A stretch of 64,000 bases of DNA from Saccharum officinarum (taxonomy: Eukaryota > Streptophyta > Magnoliopsida > Poales > Poaceae): contig CM036158.1 in the NCBI GenBank assembly GCA_020631735.1, forward strand, positions 84,021,914 to 84,085,913, written 5' to 3'. The notes beneath the pieces were generated by a model. That model was not told the origin of the DNA. It ran no database searches and worked only from the letters and a program-made list of their open reading frames with translations. Shown in pieces: positions 11,494-24,511 of the stretch (position 1 is its first letter; the number at the start of each line of letters is the position of its first letter). Made by a program: the position numbers and the translations under genes.

Positions 11494-13951
11494 TGAAGGG
11501 TCGAGATGGCGGACTAGAGGGGGGGTGAATAGTCCTTTCTAAAACTTAAGCGTGTTGGCTAACCAAAACAAATGCGGAATTAAACTTATCGGTCTAGCCA
11601 AGACTACACCCCTCTAGCTAAGTTCTCTAGCACCTTGCAAAGATCCTAATTAAGCAACTAAGGTGCTAAGCTTACCAAGAGCTCACCTAATCAATTCTAG
11701 AGCAAGGTCACACAAACCTATGCACTAGTACTTTGCCAAACGAGGGAGCTCTTACACAACTAGTGAAGCAAAAGCACAAAGCTTAAGCTTGCTAGCAAAG
11801 CTCAATAACAAGGCAACTAATGCCAAATTAGAGAGCGCAAAACACTTAGCTACACAAACTAAGCAATGTGACTAACAAGGTTACACAAACCAAATTAGTC
11901 ATGCAAAGGGAAGCTTCTAGCTACACAAGCAAGAAGACAACTAGCAAGCTACACAAGCACAACTAGAACAAGAGCAACTACACAAGCATAAGTATATATG
12001 AAAGTAAATACAAGCTTGTGTTGTATGAAAGCAAACCACCGAGAAGAGTAGACAATGTTGACACGGTGATTTTCTCCCGAGGTTCACTTGGTTGCCACCA
12101 AGCTACGTCCCCGTTGTGTCGACCAACACTTCGTGGTTCGGCGGCTAATCGGTCACACACCGAGCCTCTCAAAAGGCACCACAAGAACCCACCATAAAGT
12201 GTGGTAGCTCAATGACACGCTCAACTAGAGTTGCTCTTCGCGATCCCCGTGGGGTGAGCACAATCCCCCTCACAAAGCTTCTCCGGAGCCTCGCACAATC
12301 TTCTTGCGAGCTTTGACGGAGCCACAAGCCACCAAGCCGTCTAGGAGGTGGCAACCTCCAAGAGTAACAAGCACCACCGGCTTGCAACACGATCACCTAG
12401 TGCCACACGATGCAATCTCTCAAAGCAACGCACTAGAATCGCTCTCTCACTCGATCCGATGAGCACTATCAAGCATGAGTGAGTTAGATGGCTCCCAAGC
12501 ACTACCACACAAAGTCACAAAGACTATAGTGTGCTCAGCTACCGGCCATGGCCGGCCAAGGCATATATTTATAACCCCACGGTCAAATAGAGCCGTTACC
12601 CCTTCACTGGGCAGATTTCAGGACGACCGGACGCGCCGGTCGTAACTGACCGGACGCGCTCAGCCGCGTCCGATTCTCCAACGGTCACTGACCCCAACGG
12701 TCAAAACAACGACCGGACGCGCTTCTCAAAACGACCGGACGCGCCGGTCCCGATGACCGGACGCGCTGGTCCAACTGATCGGACGCGCCGATCGAACAAC
12801 GGCTAACTGCGAAGCAACGACCGGACGCGCCCCTGGCAACGACCGGACGCGCTGCTGACGACCGGACGCGCTGGTCCCGAGAATGACCGGACGCGCTGGT
12901 CGCCTGAGCAGCGCTCAACGAAACAACGACCGGACGCGCTGAAGAAACATGACCGGACGCGACAGTGCCAGCGTCTGGTTAGAGTCCAGTAACCTCCCTG
13001 AACGACCGGACGCGTCCGATCATGTGTGACCGGACGCGCCACGCGTCCGATCATCCTTGCGTTCTGCAGATCTCTCTGGGTGCATGACCGGACGCGCCGG
13101 TCCCACGAGTGACCGCGTCTGGTGCAGCGTCCGGTCACCTCAGTGACCCCGTTCGCCTCCGTTTCTTTTCCGACTTCCGGCGTAGTGGAAAATAGACATT
13201 TCAACTTCTTGAAAACGCCTAAATCCCGCGCTCGCAAGCTCGGCGGGAGGGAGAGAGGAACCCAAACCCTCTCTACTGCTCAAACTTCATCGCCTTCGTA
13301 AATATGCCAACACCAACAAGTGATCACCACCTTGTGCACGTGTGTTAGCATTTTCATAATCATTTTACCGAAGGAGTTAACCACTCAACTTGCCACGCCA
13401 CTCCATCCTAGCAACGATGCATAGTTAGATCACACGAGTGGCACTAGATGACCGATATGCAAACAAGTTTGCCCCTCTTGATAGTACGGCCATCTATCCT
13501 AAATCCGGTCATAAACTTCTCTACACACCTATGACCGGTGAAATGGAAATGCCCTAGGTTATACCTTTGCCTTGCGCATTCCACTCCATCTCCTCCGACG
13601 TTGATGCAACACATGCACCAACCAATCACCAAATGATATGATCCACTTCATATCATCACGTGATCGTATTGGTTCATCGATCTTGACCTCACTTGCTCTT
13701 CACCGTTGCCTCGGTCCTTCAGCGCCAAGCCATCACACAACTTGCCCTTCACCCTAGCAACCGGTCCATCAAGCCAAGCCTCATCTTGATCTTCTCCACC
13801 TTGGTCACATGACTCCATGTCATGTCTCATATGCAATGAGCTCCTTCATGACACCATCACATGTGGACTAATCTCCTGTGTATCTCACATAACCACATAT
13901 TAGTCCACCTAAGTTGTCACTCAATTACCAAAACCAAACAAGGACCTTTCA
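11494..13951 (-). repeat. Element A 3' LTR
   Basis: Runs from TGAAGGGTCGAG to GGACCTTTCA. The polypurine tract is directly adjacent (AAAAAGGGGGAGAT on the minus strand, 13952-13965). The GACCGGACGCG array lies at about 12625-13135. Compared with the 5' LTR it carries one extra 22-bp array unit near 12740. Confidence 0.92.
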
Positions 13952-16900
13952 ATCTCCCCCTTTTTGGTAATTGATGACAACTCTATAAAGATATGTAAAT
14001 TATGCTTTTTCAAGCTAGCACTTCACACAAGTGTAAATTGCTAACTTGTTTTGGATTTAATGTTACTTATCCAACATTTAAGCTCTATGTCAAGATTTGA
14101 ATAAGTACCATAAAATCCGACTTGGTAGTGATAACTCCCCCTACATATGTGCTCAAATGGTTTGGTTTCAAGCTTGCACATATGCATAAATATGAAATTT
14201 GTGGGAGGATTAGCACTACTAAGTGATGCTAAGGTGTATAGAATAAACCTTTGTAGCTTGATACCAATTAGTAGCTTGATACCATTTGAAAATCACAAGT
14301 TTGCCATCATCCTTAGCATCATGAGTAGCTAGACATCAAAAACACTAGAAACCTCGTGAGATCAACATTATAAGCAAGGTTCTAGTTTTTGCATGATAAT
14401 CATAAGTCTAGCTAACATCCTATGCATGCTAGTTATCAAATCATCATTCAAGTTCTATAACTAGCATACACCACACAAGCATGCATATTGAATTTAAGAA
14501 CTTTATGCAATGCAAGCAAGCACATGAATTATGCACATATCAAATGTAATCAATCAAAGTTTATGAGCTTGCTCCCCCTACTTGTGTGCTTTCTTTTCTT
14601 TATCCAAAAATGTTTGATCCCCTTACATTCTTAAATGTTGCTCCCTCTTTGTTCATGTCCATGTCCAATCTTTCCAATCTCTCCCCAAAGCTCAAAAAGC
14701 TTTCATATCTTTGTCCAATCTCTCCCCCTTTGTCATCAATTTCCATAAAAGGTGTTCTTCTCAATTGATACAAAGGCTTGTATTGGGGTAGATGGTTGAG
14801 ACTTGAATATTGCATTTTTTATGGACATTACCACATATGTTGGAATGACAAACTTTATGGTTGCTCTTGAGATTCCACATAGGATCTTTGACCTTGATAC
14901 CAATTAGTGGGGCTCCTCCCCCTATGTCATAGCATGTGTCATTCACTTGAGATATCACTTGAAGATGAGGGTAGCATTACTTGATTTGATCACTTAAAGT
15001 TGAGGATCACTTGTGAAACCATCGTCTTGCATGAATGATACCACGTGAAGATACCATGAGTAGGAATGTGATACCTTTTGAAAGAATTTTCTAGTATGGA
15101 TCCACTTTGAAGGATTTGACAATAATATTCATTTCTTGAACATTCACTATCTTCATGAGTACCATTTGTAAGATATCACTTGTAAGTTGATGATCTAGAC
15201 ACCACTAGTGAATACCACTTGGAAGATCAATTTGAGTGTAGATACCACTTGAAACAAACTAGATATCTATTTTCATTATTGTCTTGTGCTTGTACTCTTA
15301 TCATTGTCATGAGCTTCTTGTATGACTTGAACTATGTTGATTTGCCTAAGATTTCAAGTCCGATTTGATCCAATGACAAGCTTCTTCACTCCTCATGCTA
15401 AGGGTTATCTTGCCAATGTTGTACTTGTCACTTGTTAGCAATCCAAACTAGATCAAGTACTTGGGTTTACTAGCTCATGAACAAACTCATATACATACCA
15501 CTAGAACATTTAGACAATCAAGCAATAGTGGTAGGCTATGAATCTAAAATTTTCATTTATCATGCATGATCCTAATAAGCATGTACTATATGCACTAACC
15601 GCATACTAGTAAGGGATGAAATGATCATGCTCATTACAATGATACCTTTGCTATGTTAGAGTAGAGGATAGTCACATAGATTCCAATTCATTACTCCAAT
15701 AGCAATATGAAGTCCAATTTATAAGCTTGGTGAAGACCAATCATCATAGATAAATCAATTCTTCACCCATATGAAAATGTAAACCACTTATGATCAAGTG
15801 CACTATCTCTTGAGTTGTGGTTGGCTTGCTTCATCTTTTTGATCAATGCTTGCATGAGAGAACTACTTAGAATACCACTTGAAATACATGACTAGCTCTC
15901 TTTTAGGTGTTGCTTGCTCTTTAGATCAATCCTTTTGATTGCTTCAACTAAGCATCACAAGTTCCTCGGATCACCACTTCCATGTTAGCCTTCCAAGTCC
16001 CAAACTTGGTTTCACCTACACACGGTGGCAAGCCCCTCACTAGGGAGAAGTGACCTTTCTCCAAAGAACCACTCTTGATACTCACTTGAAATGATATAGT
16101 TTGATTGATCCAAATGATGAACTCAATCTTGATGAATAATCCTTGAATCTACATTTGAGTCCAACTCTTTCTACTTGTTTAAGTCCTTTTCCTTCTACCA
16201 AATGATCTCCAATCATCACTAGAACTTAAACTTCACCTTCATCTTAAGTTTGATCTTGATCTTCAAATTGAGTACCAAATAAGTATACCAAGTATATTTC
16301 ACAATACAAAAGTCTTGTACTCATTGCTTTTCATGCTTCTAGATCAATCTAAAACCAAACTTAGGTACCTCAACCACTTGTAAGCATGTTTCCAACTTGA
16401 GGACCTTTCAATTAAAAGTGACTCTAGATTAATCCAATGATTTTCACTTTTCTGGCAGATTCTGTACCCTTTAAAGAATAATTCATATCTCCCAATGTAC
16501 AGATCCAAATGCCATAAAATTTGGTGGAGATGTGCTTCACTAAGTCATATAGCAACTGTAAAAATTTGAACTTCTTTTGACTTTTAGATTGCTACTAGAT
16601 TTCAAATCTTCCACCACTGCTACATGCTGAAAACTGCTGCACTATAGCTGACAAGATGCACTCCAAAACCGAAGCATCTCTTATCCACTTCTCATGAAAT
16701 TTCTACAGAATCTTCTTTCATAAGTGTAGAGCATGTATACCAAATTTTAAGCCAATCCAAATAGATTTGATCACTCAAACATGGCTAAGATCACTGCTAG
16801 CTCAGATTTTTAATGTAGGACAGATTTTAATACATGAGCTATTCTTCATCAAATATGAATCAAACTTGAAACTAACTTGTTTGAATACTTTCACAAGACA

Positions 16901-17324
16901 TATATCCATTCAATCCACTTACTAAATATCATCTCATGAATTTATTCAACACAAACCAATCCAAACTTGATTACTAAGCTTTTAATCCATTCAAACATCT
17001 CATAGCAAGCAACATTGCATATATATCCAATTCAATCAACTCATATGCACCCAAATGAAATAATCAACAAGAGATATACCTTGGTTAGCTCATGATTATT
17101 TATAGCAAGCTTTCAACTTGAATATTTGCAAGCCATCAAATATGATTCCAAATCACCACAACTTTGATTATTGCACTTGTATGTTGTAGTACTTTGGACT
17201 TCACTCATTTTGACTTGGCATTAGGATTGGATATGCATTGAGCTTCATAACTTGACTCAATATATGATGAACAAAATGAAACCATTTGAATCATGCCTCC
17301 AATGCCGATGGTACCTATAAACAA
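13952..17324 (-). other. Element A 3' untranslated region replacing pol
   Basis: The part next to the polypurine tract (13952-14600) matches the 3' untranslated region of element C (about 42310-42827), including the CACACAAGTAGGGG-type purine run. The rest has no coding pattern. TGGTATC (GATACCA on the plus strand) occurs at 14260, 14278, 14896, 15037, 15050 and 15241, often within 'TTCAAGTGGTATC'-like text resembling an LTR end plus primer site. From 15900 to 17290 I see only AT-rich non-coding sequence. Confidence 0.7.
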
Positions 17325-19198
17325 TCATCCACTCTTCGATGGTACCCAAACTAGTTTGGGTCCTCTCAAATTAGGAGCAACATACTTAGGCAAAGCCTTA
17401 GTATGGTTAGCGGGATGTTTTGCAATTCCAACCAATGAGGTACCATTGTCATCCTTTCTAAGCATATTAGTATCATCAATTGAACTAGGCTTAGAATTCT
17501 CACCTAGGGGACATGAATGTGCCATGTGTCCCCTTTTCCGGCATGAGTAGCAACTTCTCTTAGATTGAGCCTTTTCTTCCTTGCTCATATGTTGTTTCTC
17601 ATTGCCTTGCCTCTCACGAGTTGCTTGAGCCTTCTTCTCAAGCTTGGTAGGACACCCCGAGACGAAGTGTCCCTTATCTCCACATTTGAAGCACTTGATG
17701 TGAGCATGTATTTTCTTCTCATCTTGATTCTTGCTCATCATCTTGACATCTTGAATTTGCATTGGATGTCTTGCTCTTCCACCCCTTCTTGTTTTCTTCT
17801 TCTTTATCATCAAGTCACTAACATCTTCGTGATTGATCTTGACTTTAGCTTGGGGCTTTGCTTTTGGCTCAACTTGAGACTTCTTGGTAGGGCAACACTT
17901 GGCAATATGTCCCACTTCATGGCATTGGTAGCACATGAGTTGGGATAGCTTCTTTGCATCTTGCTTCTTCTTAATCTTGCTCTTGCTCTTGTTGTAGCCA
18001 ATACCACTCTTATCACCATATCTTCTTTGATTGGTCATGATATGCTCAATGGCGATTTTAGAGTTGTAGCACCTCTCCAACTTGTTGCTCAAATTCTTCA
18101 CTTCACTTTTGAGCTCATTGTTCTCCTTCAAAAGGTTAGTCTCACAAGACATAGAAGTAGAACAAGAATCTAATTGTGAAGAACATGGCATATATAATAA
18201 GTCATCACAAGAGATGGATACATGCTTCTTGCCTACATCACAAGGGTTAGTAATATGTAATTGATTATTTGACCCAAATGATGAGCTCTCACTAGATTTG
18301 GTTTCTTCATTAGAAAGCTTCTTAGTGAGTAAAGCATGTTCTTGTGCCAACTTATCATGAGCAACACTAAGTTCCTCATGAGCCAATTTTAGCTCCTCAT
18401 ATGAACAAGTAGTAACATAAAGTAGATGCTTTTGTTGTTCACATGTGGTTTTTAGAAATGAGTTTTCATTTTTCAATTTGCTTGTTTTTGCCATCTCATT
18501 TCTTAGGGCCTTTGAGAGTTTATATAGAAGCTCAAAATTTAGATCATCACAATCAACAACAAAACCACCAATTGATACCTTAGTGTCACCATGTGACATG
18601 GAACAATGTGGTGATGTTGAAGAGCTTGTTGAAGCATCACTCTCATAGCCATCACCTTCACCATCAAGTGTGCATGAAGTAGAATCATTTCTTGCATCAC
18701 TTGTGGCATTATCATCATTCTTGTCAAGTGATCTTGTGGCATGATCATCATCATCATCATCATCACTTGACATTGAGGTGGAGCAATCCTCCACAACCAC
18801 CTCGTTGTGGTCATGCTCAACATCCTCATGTACCTCCATACTATGTGATCATCCTTCTTGAATTTTCCATCATCCCAAATTGAGGAGCCACAATAATGAT
18901 GCTTGAGCGCCGTCCACATGCTATGTGCACTTGAGAGACCCCTCACCTTGTCAAAAATCTCATCATTCAAAGCTTTGATTAGATAAAACTTAGCTTGTGC
19001 ATCTAGTGTTCGGCAATCCTTTTGAGCTTGGGTACGGTTACCACACCCATCCAAGTCATGAGAAAAGCCAACAACTATGATCCACCAAAACTTAGGGCCA
19101 AGAGCACAAAAATGATCAAGCATGTGATTTTTCCACCGTGCATAGTGAGTGCCATCAAAAATGTGTTCCACACAATCATCTAGCCCATAAGCCGCCAT
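17325..19198 (-). pseudogene. Element A gag polyprotein, two frames
   Basis: The start is ATG 19198 (MAAYGLDDCVEHIFDGTHYA), giving a UBN2/Copia-gag-like N-terminus with DGTHYARWKNHML and a conserved tryptophan pattern. Near 18840 the reading continues in another frame (504 residues to 17325). That part holds an Asp-rich acidic stretch, a coiled-coil region and three CCHC zinc knuckles: CYQCHEVGHIAKCC, CFKCGDKGHFVSGC and CYSCRKRGHMAHSC. Zinc knuckles bind the element's RNA during packaging. The frame change could be a mutation or a recoding site. No pol follows. It ends in WVPSKSG, resembling the gag end of B and C. Confidence 0.8.
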
Positions 19199-19235
19199 CC
19201 TCTCGGGTCGGTGAAGACCACAAATGAGAGACCCG

Positions 19236-19247
19236 GCTCTGATACCA
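19236..19247 (-). other. Element A primer-binding site (initiator tRNA-Met)
   Basis: Minus-strand TGGTATCAGAGC, complementary to the 3' end of initiator tRNA-Met, lies two bases inside the 5' LTR end (19250). Confidence 0.93.
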
Positions 19248-19249
19248 CC

Positions 19250-21684
19250 TGAAGGGTCGAGATGGCGGACTAGAGGGGGGGTGAATAGTCCTTTCTAAAA
19301 CTTAAGTGTGTTGGCTAACCAAAACAAATGCGGAATTAAACTTATCGGTCTAGCCAAGACTACACCCCTCTAGCTAAGTTCTCTAGCACCTTGCAAAGAT
19401 CCTAATTAAGCAACTAAGGTGCTAAGCTTACCAAGAGCTCACCTAATCAATTCTAGAGCAAGGTCACACAAACCTATGCACTAGTACTTTGCCAAATGAG
19501 GGAGCTCCTACACAACTAGTGAAGCAAAAGCACAAAGCTTAAGCTTGCTAGCAAAGCTCAATAACAAGGCAACTAATGCCAAATTAGAGAGCGCAAAACA
19601 CTTAGCTACACAAACTAAGCAATATGACTAACAAGGTTACACAAACCAAATTAGTCACGCAAAGGGAAGCTTCTAGCTACACAAGCAAGAAGACAACTAG
19701 CAAGCTACACAAGCACAACTAGAACAAGAGCAACTACACAAGCACAAGTATATATGAAAGTAAATACAAGCTTGTGTTGTACGAAAGCAAACCACCGAGA
19801 AGAGTAGACAATGTTGACACGGTGATTTTCTCCCGAGGTTCACTTGGTTGCCACCAAGCTACGTCCCCGTTGTGTCGACCAACACTTCATGGTTCGGCGG
19901 CTAATCGGTCACACACCGAGCCTCTCAAAAGGCACCGCAAGAACCCACCATAAAGTATGGTAGCTCAATGACACGCTCAACTAGAGTTGCTCTTCGCGAT
20001 CCCCGCGGGGTGAGCACAATCCCCCTCACAAAGCTTCTCCAGAGCCTCGCACAATCTTCTTGCGAGCTTCGACGGAGCCACAAGCCACCAAGCTGTCTAG
20101 GAGGTGGCAACCTCCAAGAGTAACAAGCACCACCGGCTTGCAACACGATCACCTAGTGCCACACGATGCAATCTCTCAAAGCAACGCACTAGAATCGCTC
20201 TCTCACTCGATCCGATGAGCACTATCAAGCATGAGTGAGTTAGATGGCTCCCAAGCACTACCACACAAGTCACAAAGACTATAGTGTGCTCAGCTACCGG
20301 CCATGGCCGGCCAAGGCATCTATTTATAAACCCACGGTCAAATAGAGCCGTTACCCCTTCACTAGGCAGATTTCGGGACGACCGGACGCGCCGGTCGTAA
20401 CTGACCGGACGCGCTCAGCCGCGTCCGATTCTCCAACGGTCACTGACCCCAACGGTCAAAACAACGACCGGACGCGCTTCTCAAAACGACCGGACGCGCT
20501 GGTCCAACTGACCGGACGCGCCGATCGAACAACGGCTAACTGCGAAGCAACGACCGGACGCGCCCCTGGCAACGACCGGACGCGCTGCTGACGACCGGAC
20601 GCGCTGGTCCCGAGAATGACCGGACGCGCTGGTCGCCTGAGCAGCGCTCAACGAAACAACGACCGGACACGCTGAAGAAACATGACCGGACGCGACAGTG
20701 CCAGCGTCCGGTTAGAGTCCAGTAAGCTCCCTGAACGACCGGACGCGTCCGATCATGTGTGACCGGATGCGCCGCGCGTCCGATCATCCTTGCGTTCTGC
20801 AGATCTCTCTGGGTGCATGACCGGACGCGCCGGTCCTGCGAGTGACCGCGTCCGGTGCAGCGTCCGGTCACCTCAGTGACCCCGTTCGCCTCCGTTTCTT
20901 TTCCGACTTCCAGCGTAGTGGAAAATAGACATTTCAACTTCTTGAAAACGCCTGAATCGCGCGCTCGCAAGCTCGGCGGGAGGGAGAGAGGAACCCAAAC
21001 CCTCTCTACCGCTCAAACTTCATCGCCTTTGTAAATGTGCCAACACCAACAAGTGATCACCACCTTGTGCACGTGTGTTAGCATTTTCATAATCATTTTA
21101 CCGAAGGAGTTAACCACTCAACTTGCCACGCCACTCCATCCTAGCAACGATGCATAGTTAGATCACACGAGTGGCACTAGATGACCGATATGCAAACAAG
21201 TTTGCCCCTCTTGATAGTACGGCCATCTATCCTAAATCCGGTTATAAACTTCTCTACACACCTATGACCGGTGAAATGGAAATGCCCTAGGTTATACCTT
21301 TGCCTTGCGCATTCCACTCCATCTCCTCCGACGTTGATGCAACACATGCACCAACCAATCACCAAATGATATGATCCACTTCATATCATCACATGACCGT
21401 ATTGGTTCATCGATCTTGACCTCACTTGCTCTTCACCGTTGCCTCGGTCCTTCGGCGCCAAGCCATCACACAACTTGCCCTTCACCCTAGCAACCGGTCC
21501 ATCAAGCCAAGCCTCATCTTGATCTTCTCCACCTTGGTCACATGACTCCATGTCATGTCTCATATGCAATGAGCTCCTTTATGACACCATCACATGTGGA
21601 CTAATCTCCTGTGTATCTCACATAACCACATATTAGTCCACCTAAGTTGTCACTCAATTACCAAAACCAAACAAGGACCTTTCA
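19250..21684 (-). repeat. Element A 5' LTR
   Basis: Same ends as the 3' LTR. The array lies at about 20375-20875. On the minus strand the TATA box (TATAAATAG, near 20318-20328) sits directly downstream of the array, so the array occupies the promoter-proximal U3. Confidence 0.92.
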
Positions 21685-22500
21685 ATGGAGACCCCGGATA
21701 CGGAGCTCCGTGCGACTACCTTTCGTCGTCACGACCTCAAAGACACACGACCTCATATGCACCCGTTATACTATTATTTTGGCACTCCAGACTCTGACTC
21801 TGCCGATGACACCTACGACCCGACTCGTTAGTGCTTCAATATCGATGGGGCTATCGCGCCGGATTCGGAGGATGAGGCAGCCTTTGGAGAAAGGAACGCC
21901 ACGCCACCTCAGGTTGAGCCCCCTGCTGCACGGGATGAGGCTCAATTCCTTGCAGACCAAGGAATCCAACTCGAGCAAATCCGCGAATTGCAGGACAGGC
22001 TCGATGAAGAATGACAAAATCTACGCCTACTTCAACAAACCCTCGAGCACGAGCGCGCGGCACGCGCACTTGGCGGAGGAGCTCGAGAGAGATCTCGCGA
22101 CGTCAATCGTTGCATCGTCGAGGATCGGGTAGGTGAGCCCCTGGTCTTCGGTCGAGCTAGCCAGAATATTGTCGCAGCCGCCATGCTCCTTCGTAACATG
22201 CCTAAGCCATCGAACCCCGAGGCCCGTCGGGCCCATGATGAAATCCGAGGACTCCTTGAGACCGCTGCCATGCAGCAGGCCGAGAGTTCCGCCTCGAGGC
22301 GACGCGGGCTTGCCTCAGAGCAGCCTGTGAAGCCGTCCCGACAGGAGAGAGAGGCCTCGGTTCATCCCGAGCACGCCCCCAGCGGAACAAGGCGGCCTCT
22401 GTCCATGAACGCATCATCGACAACCGTGAACCTCGAGATGCCCATGACAACATCACCGAACGTCGGAGGCGTAAGAGTGGTGATGGTGATGTTTCACCAA
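21685..22500 (+). pseudogene. Gypsy gag, middle fragment
   Basis: Resumes after element A at the ATGGA duplication. Readable text includes PHMHPLYYYFGTPDSDSADD and a glutamine/glutamate-rich helical region, then ...VFGRASQNIVAAAMLLRNMP and an RRAHDEIRGLLETAAMQQAE-type helix, typical of the leader part of plant Tat gag. An in-frame TAG follows DPTR (near 21829) and a TGA follows LDEE (near 22013). The fragment stops abruptly in element B sequence at about 22500. The gag part that should follow is missing. Confidence 0.65.
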
Positions 22501-24482
22501 GTAAGATCCTAATTGCTTCTAATCTTACAACTGGGGTATAAGTTTCACCAAAGTCAAGACACTCTATTTGTGTGTAACCTTGAGCCACTAGTCTTGCTTT
22601 ATTCCTTACTACTATCCCATCTTGATCTTGCTTGTTGCGAAAGACCCATCTTGTTCCAATGACATTTTGATCCTTAGGTCTTTCAACTAATTCTCATACT
22701 TCATTTCTCTTAAAGTTGTTGAGCTCTTCATGCATTGCATTTACCCAATCTGGATCTCTCAATACTTTATCAATGTCCTTGGGTTCTTCCATTGACACAA
22801 AAGAAGAGTGAGCACAAAATGATGTCAATCTTGATCTAGTTTGAACTCCCCTTTGTATGTCACCAATGATGGAATCCAATGGATGGTCTCTTGCAATGTT
22901 AGTTGGTTGAAGCACTTGGACTTGATTGCTTGGATGTTGATGTTGATCATGAGTTGGAGATGATGAACTAGCCACTTGTTGATCTTGTTGCACTTGAGAT
23001 GATGTACTAGCTTGATTTTGCATTAGAGAACCACTAGCTTTTGTAATTAGACTTTGGAGCACTTGATCTTTGTAGTCATCCACATTAATCACTTGCTTTG
23101 GCCTAATATCACCAATATCTATTTCTTTCATAGTATTGGTCAGTTGAGTTCCTCTCACATCATCCAAGTTATCTTCCTCATCTTGAGAGCCATTTGTTTC
23201 ATCAAACTTAACATCATGCACTTCTTCAAGTAAACCACTAGCCAAATTCCAAACTCTATAAGCTTTGCTAGTAGTGGAGTAACCAAGTAAGAATCCTTTA
23301 TCACATCTCTTCTCAAACTTGCTCAATCTAGTGCCCTTCTTTAAGATGTAGCATTTGCAACCAAATACCCGAAAGTATGAAATGTTGGGCTTTCTTCCAT
23401 TTAAGATCTCATATGGTGTCTTCTCTAGGAACTTGTGGCAATAAAGGCGGTTGCTATAGAAGCAAACCGTGTTGATTGCTTCGGTCCAAAATGAATGACT
23501 CACATTATACTCATTCAACATTGATCTTGCCATATCAATTAAGGTTCTATTCTTCCTCTCAACTAGGCCATTGAATTGATGTGTATACTTGGCCAAAAAT
23601 TGATGCTTGATTCCAAACTCATCACATAGCTCATCAACTCTTGTGTTTTTAAACTCACTTCCATTGTTACTTCTCACCTTCTTGATTGTGGTCTCAAACT
23701 CATTTTGCACTCTCTTGATGAACTTCTTGAATATTTTAAATACATCACTCTTGTCCACAAGAAAGAATACCCATGTGTATCTAGTGAAATCATCCACAAT
23801 CATAAAACCATACTTGTTGCCACCAATGCTTGTGTATGTAGTTGGCCCAAATAGATCCATGTGCAACAACTCAAGTGCCTTACAAGTACTCATAATGCTC
23901 TTCAATGGATGAGTGTTGTCCGCTTGCTTTCTGGCTTGACATGCACTACATAGCTTATTCTTCTTAAATGTGACATCCTTCAAGCCTCTAACTAAGTCAT
24001 GCTTCACTAACTTATTCAATTGCTTCATGCCAACATGACCAAGTCTTCTATGCCATAACCAACTCATACTTGATTTGGTGAGCAAGCATGTTGAAAGTTG
24101 AGTGTCACTAGCATTAAAATCAAGCAAGTATAGATTCTCATATCTAAAACCTTTGAAGATCAAATTAGAGCTATCAACACTAACTATCTCTACGTCATCA
24201 ACACCAAATATGCATTTGAAACCAAGATCACACAATTGAGCAACCGAGAGAAGATTGAAGTTCAACTTTTCAACTAAGAGCACATTGGAAATGCTATGAT
24301 CATTTGAGATTGCAATCCTTACAAGAGCCTTTACATCACCCTTGCTATTGTCACCAAATGTGATGCTATCAATGCCACTATCATTTGATTTGAGAGAATT
24401 GAACATTCTTGAATCACCGGTCATATGTTGAGAGCACCCACTATCAAGCACCAAATGCCTTCCTCCGTCCTTGTAATTTACC
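22501..24482 (-). pseudogene. Element B pol fragment: protease, integrase, start of RT
   Basis: The frame opens just after a TAG at about 24483. Protease shows LDSGCSQHMTGD (aspartic protease DSG). The GAG-pre-integrase region has [16 protein letters not shown], and the integrase core has [18 protein letters not shown] (Asn where Asp is usual) and [19 protein letters not shown]. After an in-frame TGA (about 22694) the RT start [20 protein letters not shown] continues to RLEAIRILL and breaks off. The Asp-to-Asn change hits the second catalytic residue of the DDE triad. The polyprotein is inactive in this copy. Confidence 0.88.
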
Positions 24483-24511
24483 TACAAAACAAATTAATGT
24501 CTTTTAGGTAC

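Larger units (their letters stand above)
11494..21684 (-). mobile_element. Copia-type element A: gag-only, pol-less, non-autonomous
   Basis: Two closely similar LTRs of 2458 and 2435 bp flank a 5.3-kb interior, with perfect target duplication ATGGA (11489-11493 and 21685-21689). On the minus strand the order is 5' LTR, initiator tRNA-Met primer site, gag, about 3.4 kb without pol, polypurine tract, 3' LTR. No protease, integrase, RT or RNase H motif is readable. The 3' untranslated part is clearly related to that of autonomous element C, so A could be a deletion derivative mobilised in trans. It sits inside Gypsy gag. Confidence 0.92.

Noticed and set aside
17965..18883. Plus-strand frames opposite element A gag
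   Set aside because: Complement of gag coding sequence, with the Asp codon runs giving His repeats.
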